A DNA stretch of 64,000 nt, taken from NCBI GenBank assembly GCA_018703155.1, contig JABJGS010000040.1, positions 16,262 to 80,261 on the forward strand. The letters run 5' to 3'. Under the pieces are notes generated by a model. It did no database searches. It was given only the letters and a program-made list of their open reading frames with translations, and was not told the origin of the DNA. The DNA comes from Francisellaceae bacterium (GTDB lineage Bacteria > Pseudomonadota > Gammaproteobacteria > UBA6186 > Azoamicaceae). This document shows positions 45,519 to 55,522 of this stretch, in pieces (position 1 is the first letter of the stretch; every line of letters starts with the position of its first letter). The position numbers and the translations under genes were made by a program.

Positions 45519-45899
45519 ATGCTTAGAAAATTTAATAAATATGTGCTCTGTGGCCTTGTAGCTACACTCTCACATTATATTACAATGTTTACCTTAATTG
45601 AGTTAGTGAAATTTCATGTAACTCTTTCAAGCACTATAGGATACTTCATTGGTGCAATTGTTGGATACAGCTTAAATGCTCGTATAACATTTACTATTCC
45701 AAGCAACCAAACGATAGCTTTTAGCAAATATGCAGCACTTGCCACTATTAATAATTTTATCAATACAGGGTTAATCTTTAGCTTAACTAGCTATACCAAC
45801 ATACACTATTTAATATGCCAAATTTTAGTAACTGGCATAATTGTCTTAAGTAATTTTTATATTTGTAATAACTGGATTTATAGGACAAAATCATGCTAG
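45519..45899 (+). CDS. GtrA-family membrane protein
   Basis: 126 residues, four membrane helices (about 8-26, 34-56, 72-90, 96-116), with FNKYVLCGLVATLSHYI and GYFIGAIVGYSLNARITF. GtrA proteins are thought to flip polyprenyl-phosphate sugars. It overlaps the following GT2 gene by 7 bases. Confidence 0.9.
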   Translation: MLRKFNKYVLCGLVATLSHYITMFTLIELVKFHVTLSSTIGYFIGAIVGYSLNARITFTIPSNQTIAFSKYAALATINNFINTGLIFSLTSYTNIHYLICQILVTGIIVLSNFYICNNWIYRTKSC

Positions 45900-46876
45900 A
45901 TACCTGCTCTACTAAAAGTATCAGTGAACGCCAGCAAAACTTAAGCAATAAAACACTGAATTTATGTTGCTTGGTACCTGTATATAATGAAGAAACACAC
46001 CTTCTTGAATTTCTCACACAGCTAGGTGAGACCCTTGCTGAAATATCAAACGAATATAGTATTATTTGTGTTAATGATGGCAGCAGCGACAACTCAGAAT
46101 CCATCATTCAGCAATGCGCTAAAAGCCTACCCATTAAATCTATTTCACTATCACGTAATTTTGGAAAAGAAATTGCCATATCTGCAGGATTAGAGCACAG
46201 CGATTCTGATGCCATTATTATTATTGATAGTGACTTCCAACACCCCTTCTCAATAATAAAAGAATTTGTCGATGAATGGGCTACAGGATTTGATATGGTT
46301 TATGGCATACGCCGCTCACGCAACCAAGAATCTGGACTACGCCGTTTATTTACCAACTGCTTTTATCGAGTTATGCGCTTTGCTTCACAAGTTAACATTA
46401 TCCCTAATGCTGGAGATTTTCGACTCTTAGATAAACGTGTGGTAAAAGCTTTATGCTCATGCCAAGAGCGGAGCAAGTTTATGAAGGGACTTTATGCCTG
46501 GGTTGGGTACTCGAGTAAACCCATATTTTATAATACAAATCCACGAGCTACAGGAAAAAGTACTTTTGGTTTTTTATCTCTACTCGAGCTATCTATAACT
46601 GGTATTACAGCATTTTCTAATATCCCACTGCGTGCCTGGACATTAATAGGTGCTAGCATTTCAAGCTTCTCGTTCATTTTTGCAATATATATAGCTATTA
46701 AAACTATGGTGTTTGGCACAGACTTGCCAGGATATACTTCAGTAATGGTTGGTATTTTTTTCTTTGGTGGTGTTCAGCTGCTCTCAATCGGCATACTCGG
46801 AGAATATATTGCCAGAATTTTTAATGAAGTGAAAAACAGACCCGCATATATAGTCAAATCCAAGATAGGCTTTTAA
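45893..46876 (+). CDS. GT2 glycosyltransferase, GtrB/DPM-like
   Basis: 327 residues. GT-A domain CLVPVYNEETHLLEFL, VNDGSSDNSESII, IDSDFQHP, KSTFGFLSLLELS, plus two C-terminal membrane helices (about 252-275 and 285-307). Puts a sugar on undecaprenyl phosphate; partner of GtrA. Its 3' end overlaps dsbA by 4 bases. Confidence 0.92.
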   Translation: MLDTCSTKSISERQQNLSNKTLNLCCLVPVYNEETHLLEFLTQLGETLAEISNEYSIICVNDGSSDNSESIIQQCAKSLPIKSISLSRNFGKEIAISAGLEHSDSDAIIIIDSDFQHPFSIIKEFVDEWATGFDMVYGIRRSRNQESGLRRLFTNCFYRVMRFASQVNIIPNAGDFRLLDKRVVKALCSCQERSKFMKGLYAWVGYSSKPIFYNTNPRATGKSTFGFLSLLELSITGITAFSNIPLRAWTLIGASISSFSFIFAIYIAIKTMVFGTDLPGYTSVMVGIFFFGGVQLLSIGILGEYIARIFNEVKNRPAYIVKSKIGF

Positions 46877-47565
46877 TTTTTCTTCTCTGTTTTCACTAGG
46901 TATTGGATCACTTTTAAAAATTTATCTGCAGTGCCAGATTCACCCAGAGATGCACGATAGATTTTATTTGGGCCAATTATAACAACACTTGGAGACACTT
47001 TAATACCAAAAACACCGCTAATAGTATTCGCATTATTCACTTCATGCTCAATATGAAATGACTCAAATGTTGAAATGACTTGTTTTTTATCTAATCCTTC
47101 CGACTCCAGCACTCCGGCAAGAATAGAAGGGTTCGCAATATTTTTATGTTGCTTCTGAACGCTGGCAAATAGTATCTCACTATAATCTTTCTTAGGTGAT
47201 AAACTTTTTGTGGTATAAAATGCTTTTGCTAGCTGTCGCCATGCTCGGTTCCAAGTGATCGGAACCTCTTGCAGAACAACACCTTTAGGTGCCTCTTTAA
47301 CATATGTCTGCCAAGCAGTATTAAAATATGCACAACCATAGCACCCATAACTAAAGAATAATAAAACATGAACATCACCAGGCTTACCCTTGGTGATAAT
47401 ATTTTCAACTTCTCCATCACGTTTTAGATTATTAGATAATTCCTCGTAATGACGAGCACTAACTTTGAATCCAGCCGCATCATCATCTTCATTGGCCAAT
47501 ACAAAGCTGGGTATGAAACACAGAATAAGAAATATTTTTATTAAATTAGTACAACCCTGCAACAT
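46873..47565 (-). CDS. dsbA: DsbA-like thiol:disulfide oxidoreductase with CYGC active site
   Basis: 230 residues. Signal peptide (MLQGCTNLIKIFLILCFIPSFVLA), thioredoxin fold with helical insertion, active site in SYGCYGCAYF, cis-Pro loop in GIKVSPSVVIIG. DsbA normally has CPHC; here the dipeptide is Tyr-Gly, which should alter the pKa and redox potential. Downstream of the cytochrome c4 gene (overlap 20 bases), the usual pairing in Pseudomonas. Confidence 0.9.
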   Translation of the reverse strand: MLQGCTNLIKIFLILCFIPSFVLANEDDDAAGFKVSARHYEELSNNLKRDGEVENIITKGKPGDVHVLLFFSYGCYGCAYFNTAWQTYVKEAPKGVVLQEVPITWNRAWRQLAKAFYTTKSLSPKKDYSEILFASVQKQHKNIANPSILAGVLESEGLDKKQVISTFESFHIEHEVNNANTISGVFGIKVSPSVVIIGPNKIYRASLGESGTADKFLKVIQYLVKTEKKN

Positions 47566-48157
47566 AGTTACTTACAGCCTCTATTTGTTGATCTGTCATC
47601 CTTGATGCAATATCTCTCATAATTTCATTAGGATCTGTCTCACGCGCTCCATCACGGTATTGTTTCAATTGCTGAGCTGTGTATTCTTCATTTTGGCCAG
47701 ACAGTCTTGGGAAATTTGCTGGCTCATTACCCAAACCACGCGCTTCATGACACCCTATGCAAGCAGGAATTCTAGACTGAATATCACCACCACGATATAA
47801 TGCTTGCCCCAGCTCATAAAGATCAGCAGAAGCCTTGCCCAGTGACATTTTTTGACTGGCGTAATAGCTAGACAAATCCTGTAAATCTTGTTGGTTAAAT
47901 CCTGATAACATCGCATACATATTTGGATCATATCGGGGTCCAGACTCCCCCTCATGAAAAGCTAAAAGTTGCTTATATAAATAACCTTCATGTTGTCCAG
48001 CTATTTTGGGCCATAAAGAGACCGAGCTATTACCATCATCATTGTGACAAGCAACGCAAGTCTCAGTAAGACTCTTACCACGCTCAGGATCTCCAGCAGT
48101 AGAAGCAAGAGATGTTGAACTCCATAGTATTAATAAAATTGTAGCAATAACGCGCAT
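47546..48157 (-). CDS. diheme cytochrome c4
   Basis: 203 residues from ATG 48157 (MRVIATILLILWSS; GGAAG 7 bases upstream). Signal peptide, then two cytochrome c domains: CVACHNDDGN...and CIGCHEARGLG, with Met ligands in LSGF/MSLG and RMTDQQIE regions. Periplasmic electron carrier to terminal oxidases. Overlaps dsbA by 20 bases. Confidence 0.94.
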   Translation of the reverse strand: MRVIATILLILWSSTSLASTAGDPERGKSLTETCVACHNDDGNSSVSLWPKIAGQHEGYLYKQLLAFHEGESGPRYDPNMYAMLSGFNQQDLQDLSSYYASQKMSLGKASADLYELGQALYRGGDIQSRIPACIGCHEARGLGNEPANFPRLSGQNEEYTAQQLKQYRDGARETDPNEIMRDIASRMTDQQIEAVSNYVAGLY

Positions 48158-48266
48158 TACAACTTCCAATTGTTGATACTGCAATTCTATTCCCAATCTG
48201 CTAATAACGTCAACTTCTTACCTTGCAAACTATTTACTCGGCGAAACCATAGCAACTCAGACCCAA

Positions 48267-49472
48267 TTAAAATAATAGCTGCATCCCCAGGCCATAGCCA
48301 TATAAGACTCGTTTGGAGTTAGCAGCTGGCTTGTAGTCAAACCTTGCCCTTACATAGTTTAACTGGAATTTTACTTGATCAGTCACAAACCAATTAACCC
48401 CACCAGTCCAGGCATTTTGTTTGCCACCGTTAAGACCGACAGGAACGTTATTGCCATCATGCCGCCTCATATTCACAAAGCTATACCTTAAGGCCAGCTC
48501 TAAGGCTCCATACTTATGTTCTGGTACAGGATCTGTAAACACTCCCTTTTCATGGTTATAAGAACGCCGCTCACCAGTTACAACCATCGCTGTTGTGATA
48601 TACCATGTTTTAACATTTTGTGTAGGTGTGTTAGCAAAAAATTTTAATTTCTGATTAAAATACTCAGCCTGAAAGTTAAAGCCTTTATAATCTGTAGCAA
48701 ACTCTCCAACATAGGTTCGAGTAGACTTCAATCTATCGTTCACATTTAAAAATAAAATGTTCCCAGTTTGAGATCTACCGGACATCTCAATAGTATTAGT
48801 TTTACCAACATTGAAATTTGGCACTGCCGAGCCATCAGTATTTTGTGTATTGAAATATCTTTGCTTCATATCTAAACCTATATGTAGCACACCATTATCA
48901 TGACTCCATGGCATTGCAGTTACTCTGGCAAGATAAGCATATTTATCACTGCCTGGGTTGGCTCCAGGATTAACCTCTCCCAAGCCTCTTGTGCCCACAG
49001 ACACATTGGCGGTAAACATGTCAGTATAGAAACCAACATTCAACCCAAACCAACGCCTATTTGTAACAGCAGCAACAGATGCACTTTGCTGCATAAATAC
49101 CAGCTCACTTAAATTCGTAGTATGTTCTAGACTGAAAGGAAAATACTGCTGACCGACATTGAAATGAATATTGTCGCTCTTAAAGCTAGCATAAGCACGC
49201 TCAAGATGTGATTGTCCACCAGGAATAACTGTTGATAATTTAAGCTGTGTTAAAAAATCAATATTCGGACTAAACGCCCCTTTAATAATTAAATCTGCAT
49301 TTTTTAAATTTGTACCATTGGGAAACTGGTTGGTGCCAGCATCTTTCTTCCCAGCTCCTTTAAAAAAAGCTATATCTTCCTGCACCCTACCTCCTATAGT
49401 TAAAGCAGTTGCAGAATGAAATATCATAATGACAGACAATAAGGCAGTTAATGCCCTGAAAGAATTACACAC
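48267..49472 (-). CDS. OprP-like outer-membrane porin, copy 1 of a tandem pair
   Basis: 401 residues: signal peptide (MCNSFRALTALLSVIMIFHSATA), IGGRVQEDIAFFKGAGKK, strands with FRHV-type FNVGQQYFPFSLEHT, RRWFGLNVGFYTDMF, NWFVTDQVKFQLNYVRARF, terminal Phe (GMQLLF). Clearly paralogous to the next gene. Anion/phosphate-selective porin family; substrate unknown. Confidence 0.87.
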   Translation of the reverse strand: MCNSFRALTALLSVIMIFHSATALTIGGRVQEDIAFFKGAGKKDAGTNQFPNGTNLKNADLIIKGAFSPNIDFLTQLKLSTVIPGGQSHLERAYASFKSDNIHFNVGQQYFPFSLEHTTNLSELVFMQQSASVAAVTNRRWFGLNVGFYTDMFTANVSVGTRGLGEVNPGANPGSDKYAYLARVTAMPWSHDNGVLHIGLDMKQRYFNTQNTDGSAVPNFNVGKTNTIEMSGRSQTGNILFLNVNDRLKSTRTYVGEFATDYKGFNFQAEYFNQKLKFFANTPTQNVKTWYITTAMVVTGERRSYNHEKGVFTDPVPEHKYGALELALRYSFVNMRRHDGNNVPVGLNGGKQNAWTGGVNWFVTDQVKFQLNYVRARFDYKPAANSKRVLYGYGLGMQLLF

Positions 49473-49540
49473 TCTAGCTCCTTGAAATATAAACGATGAA
49501 CAATAAACTATCGCTTAAGAAACAAAAGCTGCGCAAATAA

Positions 49541-49572
49541 CAAAGAAAAACCGCCTAGTTTTCGCTAGACGG
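49541..49572 (-). terminator. intrinsic terminator of the second porin gene
   Basis: On the minus strand, stem CCGTCTAG / CTAGGCGG (one G-T pair), loop CGAAAA, then TTTTTC. It lies 87 bases after the stop of the 49659-50900 porin. A second GC-rich hairpin (CCGGGG/CCCCGG) sits nearer the stop at 49631-49646 without a T-run. Confidence 0.75.
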
Positions 49573-49658
49573 CGACTAATGCATCAGTCAACAATGGGTC
49601 AAGGCTCACTCGCTAGACGTGTAGTTACCACCGGGGTTGCCCCCGGCGCCATGTTTTT

Positions 49659-50900
49659 CTAGAATAGTAATTGCATTCCTAAACCAAATGCACCGATTTT
49701 CCTATCTGCAGTTGCATCAGGACCAAAGGAGAATTTAGCTCGGTTATAATTGGCTTGGAATTTAACTTGGTCTGTTACAAACCAGTTAACACCAGCAGTC
49801 CAAGACTTAGCTTTACCACCATTGATGGAGTTACCTGTACGAGTGAAATCAACCGCACTATAACGTAAAGCTACTTCCCAGGCACCATTATCACCAGCAG
49901 GCTTAGGATCTTTAAACACACCAGAAGCCATGCTATAAGTTCTTTGCTCACCAGTTAATACATAACCTGCTTGCACATACCAACTTTTAGTTTTTTGTGA
50001 AGTAGAAGTACCAGTAAACTTATAATTAGTATTAAAGTATTCACTTTCTAATGTAACGCCATTATAAGCACCAGCCAATTCTACAATATAAGTACTTTGT
50101 GATTTTAGAGTACCTGTACCAGCTCCTACGGCTTGTTGTCTTAAGTTAACCACATCACCATTATTAGTTCGGCCTTGTAGCTCCATGCCAGTACCGATCC
50201 GACCCTGTGTATCTTGTGCAACACCGGCCAGATCATCAGTACTGAATTTTCTATTTTTGAAATCAACACCAATATGTACAGTACCTTCATCACCTTGCAT
50301 AGGTACAGCTGTAGCCCTTACAAGATAAGCGTATTTATCACTATTAACAATTCCCAAAGGATTGTTTTCTTCTAGTCCTCTAGTAGCAACAGATAGATTC
50401 AATGTAAACATATCAGCCATCATACCAGCATTAACACCTAGCCACGTTCTTGTTAGGCCAGCAGCATCTGAAGCTGCAGATCTTTCCATAAATAACAAGT
50501 TACTTGAGCTGGCTGTATGCTGCATACCAAAAGGCATGTACTGTTGGCCAACATTCACGTGGAAATTATCACAATTCCACTTTAAATAAGCTTTTTGAAG
50601 ATGAGAACTAGTAGTGTCGGTTACATTGCCATTCATCTTATATTGGATAGCAAAACTTAGATCATCTCTGCCCAAGCTACCTTTAGCGAATAGATCGGCG
50701 CGACGTAATTTTGCACCATTTGGAAAATCGTTGGTTGCACCAGTTTTCTTTCCACTTCCTGAAAAAAATGATGTATGCTCTTGAATCCTACCACCAAAAT
50801 CGACATCCAGAGCCGCAGCTGTTGAGCTCGCTCCAAATAATAATGTGGCTACCAGTAATACACGTCTCTTTGAAAAAGAGGAGTTTGGGTATGTACTCAA
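49659..50900 (-). CDS. OprP-like outer-membrane porin, copy 2 of a tandem pair
   Basis: 413 residues, TTG start at 50900 with GGGAG upstream. Signal peptide ending STAAA, then FGGRIQEHTSFFSGSGKK, FHVNVGQQYMPFGMQHT, NWFVTDQVKFQANYNRAKF, GLGMQLLF. About the same order of strands as the neighbouring copy; terminal Phe. Probably a strongly expressed porin (own terminator). Confidence 0.87.
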   Translation of the reverse strand: MSTYPNSSFSKRRVLLVATLLFGASSTAAALDVDFGGRIQEHTSFFSGSGKKTGATNDFPNGAKLRRADLFAKGSLGRDDLSFAIQYKMNGNVTDTTSSHLQKAYLKWNCDNFHVNVGQQYMPFGMQHTASSSNLLFMERSAASDAAGLTRTWLGVNAGMMADMFTLNLSVATRGLEENNPLGIVNSDKYAYLVRATAVPMQGDEGTVHIGVDFKNRKFSTDDLAGVAQDTQGRIGTGMELQGRTNNGDVVNLRQQAVGAGTGTLKSQSTYIVELAGAYNGVTLESEYFNTNYKFTGTSTSQKTKSWYVQAGYVLTGEQRTYSMASGVFKDPKPAGDNGAWEVALRYSAVDFTRTGNSINGGKAKSWTAGVNWFVTDQVKFQANYNRAKFSFGPDATADRKIGAFGLGMQLLF

Positions 50901-51138
50901 TTTACTCTCCCTAGTTTTTTATAACCTTTAAATGCGAATAAGCCAAACGAACAACCAACAATAAGGTTGTTACTGTTTCATATCATAGTCAATTAGAAAG
51001 ACATGTGCAACACCACCTAAAAAGTTTTTATTAGCCCGCAATAATCAATACAACTAATTTTTTTTGTGTATTTATCCTCATAAGTTCTTGACCAAACATC
51101 AAACAACACCGCATACTCTCTCTCTAACAACAACGATA

Positions 51139-51759
51139 ATGATGGGCAACATGGCACAGAAAATACACTTCAATAATGCTTCGTACTTAACCAGCGCAAC
51201 AAAGTTAGGCGAATGTCCCACGGATATTATAGCAGAAGTCGCTTTCATCGGCCGATCGAATGCAGGCAAATCTAGCGCAATTAATGCTATAACTAACCAA
51301 AAGTCCCTAGCAAAAACTAGTAAAACTCCCGGTAGAACGCAAATGATTAACTTTTTTGCTCTGACCCTGGAGCATAACTTGGTTGATTTGCCTGGCTATG
51401 GTTACGCTCGAGTAATGTCCGATACTAAACAGTCTTGGGAAACAATGATCACCTCATACCTTTTAAATAGAGATGCCCTAAAAGGATTAATTATTTTAAT
51501 GGATATTCGCCACCCATTTAAAGAGAGTGATATTCAAACTTTACGATGGGCTGAGTCCTATAACATACCTGTACATGTAGCCTTAACCAAATCCGACAAA
51601 TATAAAAATGGACCTGCGAAGAATATCTTCTTTTCTGTACAGAAACAGCTTAAAGAAATTTCCCCAACCTCAAGTGTCTCACTGTTCTCTGCGATGAATA
51701 AAACAGGCGTTGAACAGCTCCAAGACAAGATTCGTGCATGGTTGACTCAAAATAGCTAG
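51139..51759 (+). CDS. engB: ribosome biogenesis GTPase EngB (YsxC/YihA)
   Basis: 206 residues from ATG 51139 (or M at 51151; the frame's GTG at 51064 is too early). G1 FIGRSNAGKSSAIN, G2 T in KTPGRTQMINFF, G3 LVDLPGYGYARV, G4 LTKSDKYKNG, G5 SLFSAMNKTG. Essential assembly factor of the large ribosomal subunit. Convergent with polA, overlapping it by 4 bases, a common gammaproteobacterial neighbourhood. Confidence 0.95.
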   Translation: MMGNMAQKIHFNNASYLTSATKLGECPTDIIAEVAFIGRSNAGKSSAINAITNQKSLAKTSKTPGRTQMINFFALTLEHNLVDLPGYGYARVMSDTKQSWETMITSYLLNRDALKGLIILMDIRHPFKESDIQTLRWAESYNIPVHVALTKSDKYKNGPAKNIFFSVQKQLKEISPTSSVSLFSAMNKTGVEQLQDKIRAWLTQNS

Positions 51760-54449
51760 TGCGCGGCACCCCAATTACTACCAGCACCAATTTCTACCAA
51801 CAGCTCAACATCAAGACTTGCTGCGGTAGTCATTTTTTCTTTTATCATTTGCGCTGCCGTCTTGACTGAATCTTCTGTAACCTCAAAAACTAATTCATCA
51901 TGCACCTGCATAATAAGCCTTATATCATCATCACTTCTATCTTGCAGTTCATCATGTATACCAATCATTGCTCGCTTGATGATATCAGCTTGACCGCCCT
52001 GCATGGGGGCATTTATTGCAGCTCGCTCTGCAGCCTTTCTTCTGATCGCATTGCTGGAAGTAATATCTGGTAAATATAATCTTCGTCCAAACAAAGTTTC
52101 CACAAATCCATGCATATGTGCAAAATCTCGAGTTCGCTCCATAAATTTTTTCACACTAGGAAATTTTGCAAAATATGAATCTATATATTCTTGTGCTATA
52201 CCTCTCTCAATAGACAGCTGTTGCGACAAACCAAACGCTGACATCCCATACATTAAACCAAAATTAACTGCTTTCGCGTGACGTCGCTGTATATCAGTTA
52301 CGGCATCTAGGCTCACATCAAATACTTCGGCGGCAGTAATTTTATGTACATCCTGATTATCCTTAAATGCCTGCAACAACTGCTCATCTTTGGAAAAATG
52401 TGCCATTATTCTTAACTCAATTTGAGAGTAATCTGCTGAAATAATCATATACCCTGGCGAGGCAATAAACGCTTCTCTAACTCTGCGTCCATCAGCAGTT
52501 TTAATAGGAATATTTTGCAAATTAGGCTCTGTTGATGATAGACGCCCGGTCGACGTTATGGCTTGATGATAAGAGGTATGTATTCTGCCAGTTATTTCTG
52601 AAACCCTCTGTGGCAAACTATCTGTATACGTTGATTTAAGTTTATGAAGACCTCTATAAGACAAAATTATATTTGGCAACTCATACCCCTTGGCCAGCTC
52701 AACCAAGACCTGCTCTGCTGTTGATGGCGCACCTTTAGGAGTCTTGCTAATCACTGGCAAGCCAAGCTTCTCAAAGAGTATTTCCTGTAATTGCTTGGGC
52801 GAATTAAAATTAAATTCCTCACCTGCCAAAGCAAAAGCACTCTCTTTACAAGCATCCAGCTTGATTGCTATTTCCTGACTTTGCCTTGCTAATTCTTGAC
52901 TATCTATCAGTACACCACAACGCTCCATTGCTAATAACACCCGAACTAGAGGCATTTCAATCTCATAGAACACACTATGCAAACCTTTAATATTATCAAT
53001 CTTAGGTTTCAAAACGTTATAAAGCTGGTAAACAATATCGGAATTTTCACAGGAGTACTGTGTGGCGTCCTCCACACTCACTTTACTGAATGGGACTTGC
53101 TTCGCTCCCTTGCCAGCCACCTCCTCATATGTGCTAGCTTCATGCTCTAAAAATCTTAAAGCACAACTAGGTACGTCGTGACGGCCAGCAACACTATCGT
53201 ATACATATGACGCTAACATGGTATCAAATACTTTTGTTTTTACATCAATATTTAAATTTTTCAAGACACCTGCATTATATTTAATGTCGTGAACAATAAT
53301 AATTTTACTAGTATCAGACACAATATCTTCTAAAAGCTCAATAATAGCGTCTACCGGTAATTGTGTTGGTACCCCCTCATAAGCGTGACCAACAGGAACG
53401 TAAAAGTATCGTTCTGCCACTGTGATCGCCACGCCAATTAATTGTGCAACCATAGAGTTAGTACTGGTGGTTTCTATATCTATAGCAACCAATTCATTTG
53501 TATTAAGCAACCCGATCATTTCTGCTAATTGGGCGTCATCAAGCACAGTTTCATACTTATTATTGGGCTGCTTCTGTCCTGCTCCTTGGTTTTTCAATTC
53601 TACAGTCCACTTTTTAAACTCTAGTTTTTTGAACATTTTATATAAGCCTTCATTGTCTGGCTCACCCAAAATTGCAGTGCTGATATCTTGCTCTAAATCT
53701 AAATCTTGTACGACCGTTACTAATTTCACATATAAAGGGATGTCTACAATCGCCGCCCGTAAGTTTTCTCCAACCTTTCCTTTTATATTCTCAGAATTTG
53801 CAATAATGTTATCTAATGTTTTATATTCATCCAACCATTTTACTGCTGTTTTTGGTCCAACCTTACTCACCCCTGGAATATTATCAACACTATCACCGAC
53901 CAATGCCAAATAATCCACCATTTGCTCCGGGTAAACTTTAAATTTTTCAAAAACTCCAGCTCGATCCATTATCAAATTAGTCATTGTGTTCACTAGTACT
54001 ATATTTTCATTAACCAGCTGCGCCAGATCTTTATCACCGCTAGAAATTAATGTGAACAACCCCTTCTCATTTGCTTGTCTAGAAAGCGTGGCAATAACAT
54101 CATCTGCCTCAACGCCTGGAACAATTATGACGGGGATCCCCATTTTTTTAATGATTTCAATGACATGGGGTATTTGCACAGCTAACTCTTCAGGCATTGT
54201 ACTTCTGTTGGCTTTATACTCAGGAAACATTTTATGTCGAAAATTTCCCCCAGGAGCATCAAACACCACCACAAAACAGTCGGTCTTATAACTATCCATA
54301 AGGTTGCGCATCATGCTCACAACACCATAAATTGCACCAGTAGGCATACCTTCACCATTTATTAGTGGGGGCAAAGCATGAAACGCACGAAATAAATATG
54401 CAGATCCATCTACAAGAACAAATGGATTACTAGGAATTTTACTCATCAA
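51756..54449 (-). CDS. polA: DNA polymerase I
   Basis: 897 residues. 5'-3' exonuclease (1-300; FVLVDGSAYLFRAFHALP, PGVEADDVIATLS), 3'-5' exonuclease with DIETTS (DxE metal residues kept), polymerase domain with motif A ISADYSQIELRIMAHFS, motif B RRHAKAVNFGLMYGMSAFG, motif C MQVHDELVFEV. DNA repair and Okazaki-fragment maturation. Confidence 0.98.
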   Translation of the reverse strand: MMSKIPSNPFVLVDGSAYLFRAFHALPPLINGEGMPTGAIYGVVSMMRNLMDSYKTDCFVVVFDAPGGNFRHKMFPEYKANRSTMPEELAVQIPHVIEIIKKMGIPVIIVPGVEADDVIATLSRQANEKGLFTLISSGDKDLAQLVNENIVLVNTMTNLIMDRAGVFEKFKVYPEQMVDYLALVGDSVDNIPGVSKVGPKTAVKWLDEYKTLDNIIANSENIKGKVGENLRAAIVDIPLYVKLVTVVQDLDLEQDISTAILGEPDNEGLYKMFKKLEFKKWTVELKNQGAGQKQPNNKYETVLDDAQLAEMIGLLNTNELVAIDIETTSTNSMVAQLIGVAITVAERYFYVPVGHAYEGVPTQLPVDAIIELLEDIVSDTSKIIIVHDIKYNAGVLKNLNIDVKTKVFDTMLASYVYDSVAGRHDVPSCALRFLEHEASTYEEVAGKGAKQVPFSKVSVEDATQYSCENSDIVYQLYNVLKPKIDNIKGLHSVFYEIEMPLVRVLLAMERCGVLIDSQELARQSQEIAIKLDACKESAFALAGEEFNFNSPKQLQEILFEKLGLPVISKTPKGAPSTAEQVLVELAKGYELPNIILSYRGLHKLKSTYTDSLPQRVSEITGRIHTSYHQAITSTGRLSSTEPNLQNIPIKTADGRRVREAFIASPGYMIISADYSQIELRIMAHFSKDEQLLQAFKDNQDVHKITAAEVFDVSLDAVTDIQRRHAKAVNFGLMYGMSAFGLSQQLSIERGIAQEYIDSYFAKFPSVKKFMERTRDFAHMHGFVETLFGRRLYLPDITSSNAIRRKAAERAAINAPMQGGQADIIKRAMIGIHDELQDRSDDDIRLIMQVHDELVFEVTEDSVKTAAQMIKEKMTTAASLDVELLVEIGAGSNWGAAH

Positions 54450-54543
54450 TTATATGCCTAAATTTTCAAGTCCTACTATCCTACAAGAGCGGCTCTTTCC
54501 CGTAAACCAGGGATCTGGTTATACTATTAAAAAGGAGTGTTTT

Positions 54544-55506
54544 ATGTCGGTATATACTTTAGTAGGCCATACTCATATTGAAAAATTTTTACACAATTAT
54601 GGATTGAGCTTAATTCAAGCTACACCAATTAAAAAAGGTACGGTAAATAGTAACTATCGTATTAGCACCAATCGTGGTAATTACATCATGACCATTTTTG
54701 AAAACATGCAACAAGTGGACATCTCTCCTATCTTTTCATTAACTAGCCAACTCTATAACCTAAATCTTAAATGCCCCATGCCAATACCTGACAAGCAAAA
54801 TAATTATATTGGAAGTATTGCTAACAAGCCCACAGCCATCATCTCGGCTCTACCTGGTGATGAGCCTCAGCCCATTCAAACAGTGCATGCTAAACATATT
54901 GGGGCCTGGCTAGGTAAAATGCATTACATTTCGGATAGCATTAGATTACCTAAAATTTCTAACCCAATGGGAACGATGTGGCGCAGCACTACTTTGCAGA
55001 AAATAGAAAACTTATTAAATAAAACAGATAAAACCAACCTTGACCGTATTTTTTCAAATATTCACACTATATCGATGAATGGTGCCAGTTTTGGTTTCTG
55101 TCATGGTGACCTGTTTCCTGACAACTCTCTCTTTAACGATACAACGTTATGCGGAGTTATAGACTTTTATTATGCTTGCAGCAGTTATTTTATTTATGAT
55201 TTAGCAATTTGTGTAAATGCTTGGTGCTTTGATGATTCTGGAAACTTTATTGAAAGTCGATATGATGCTTTAGTGACTTCATATCAAAAATATAACCCCC
55301 TCAGCACAATCGATACAACGCTGTGGAATCAAGCCTTACAGCTTGCGGCCCTAAGATTTTGGCTGTCTCGATTACACTCTCTTTATACCGTAAAGAAAGA
55401 GAGTATGATTTCAGTAAAAAATCCAACACCAATGCTCCGAATCATAGACTTTCATCTCAAGCATTCATTAAAGCTGATCCCAGAGGCCAAACCCATGGCC
55501 CTGTAA
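54544..55506 (+). CDS. thrB: homoserine kinase-like (ThrB type II, APH fold)
   Basis: 320 residues from ATG 54544 with GGAG 6 bases upstream; the frame extends to 54454 without a site. Signatures: IKKGTVNSNYRISTNRGNYIMTIFE, FCHGDLFPDNSLFNDTTLCGVIDFYYAC (kinase catalytic Asp), ALRFWLSRLHSLY. Pseudomonas-type ThrB with the aminoglycoside-phosphotransferase fold; converts homoserine to phosphohomoserine. Divergent from polA. Confidence 0.87.
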   Translation: MSVYTLVGHTHIEKFLHNYGLSLIQATPIKKGTVNSNYRISTNRGNYIMTIFENMQQVDISPIFSLTSQLYNLNLKCPMPIPDKQNNYIGSIANKPTAIISALPGDEPQPIQTVHAKHIGAWLGKMHYISDSIRLPKISNPMGTMWRSTTLQKIENLLNKTDKTNLDRIFSNIHTISMNGASFGFCHGDLFPDNSLFNDTTLCGVIDFYYACSSYFIYDLAICVNAWCFDDSGNFIESRYDALVTSYQKYNPLSTIDTTLWNQALQLAALRFWLSRLHSLYTVKKESMISVKNPTPMLRIIDFHLKHSLKLIPEAKPMAL

Positions 55507-55522
55507 AAGTGTAGCTGGAATT

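Noticed and set aside
49600..49658. 17-codon ORF (MAPGATPVV) after the second porin
   Set aside because: Too short and within a GC-rich hairpin; likely chance.
50950..50971. Inverted repeat AACAACC/GGTTGTT before the second porin
   Set aside because: A 7-bp stem with an 8-base loop in the leader; too weak to call a regulatory element.
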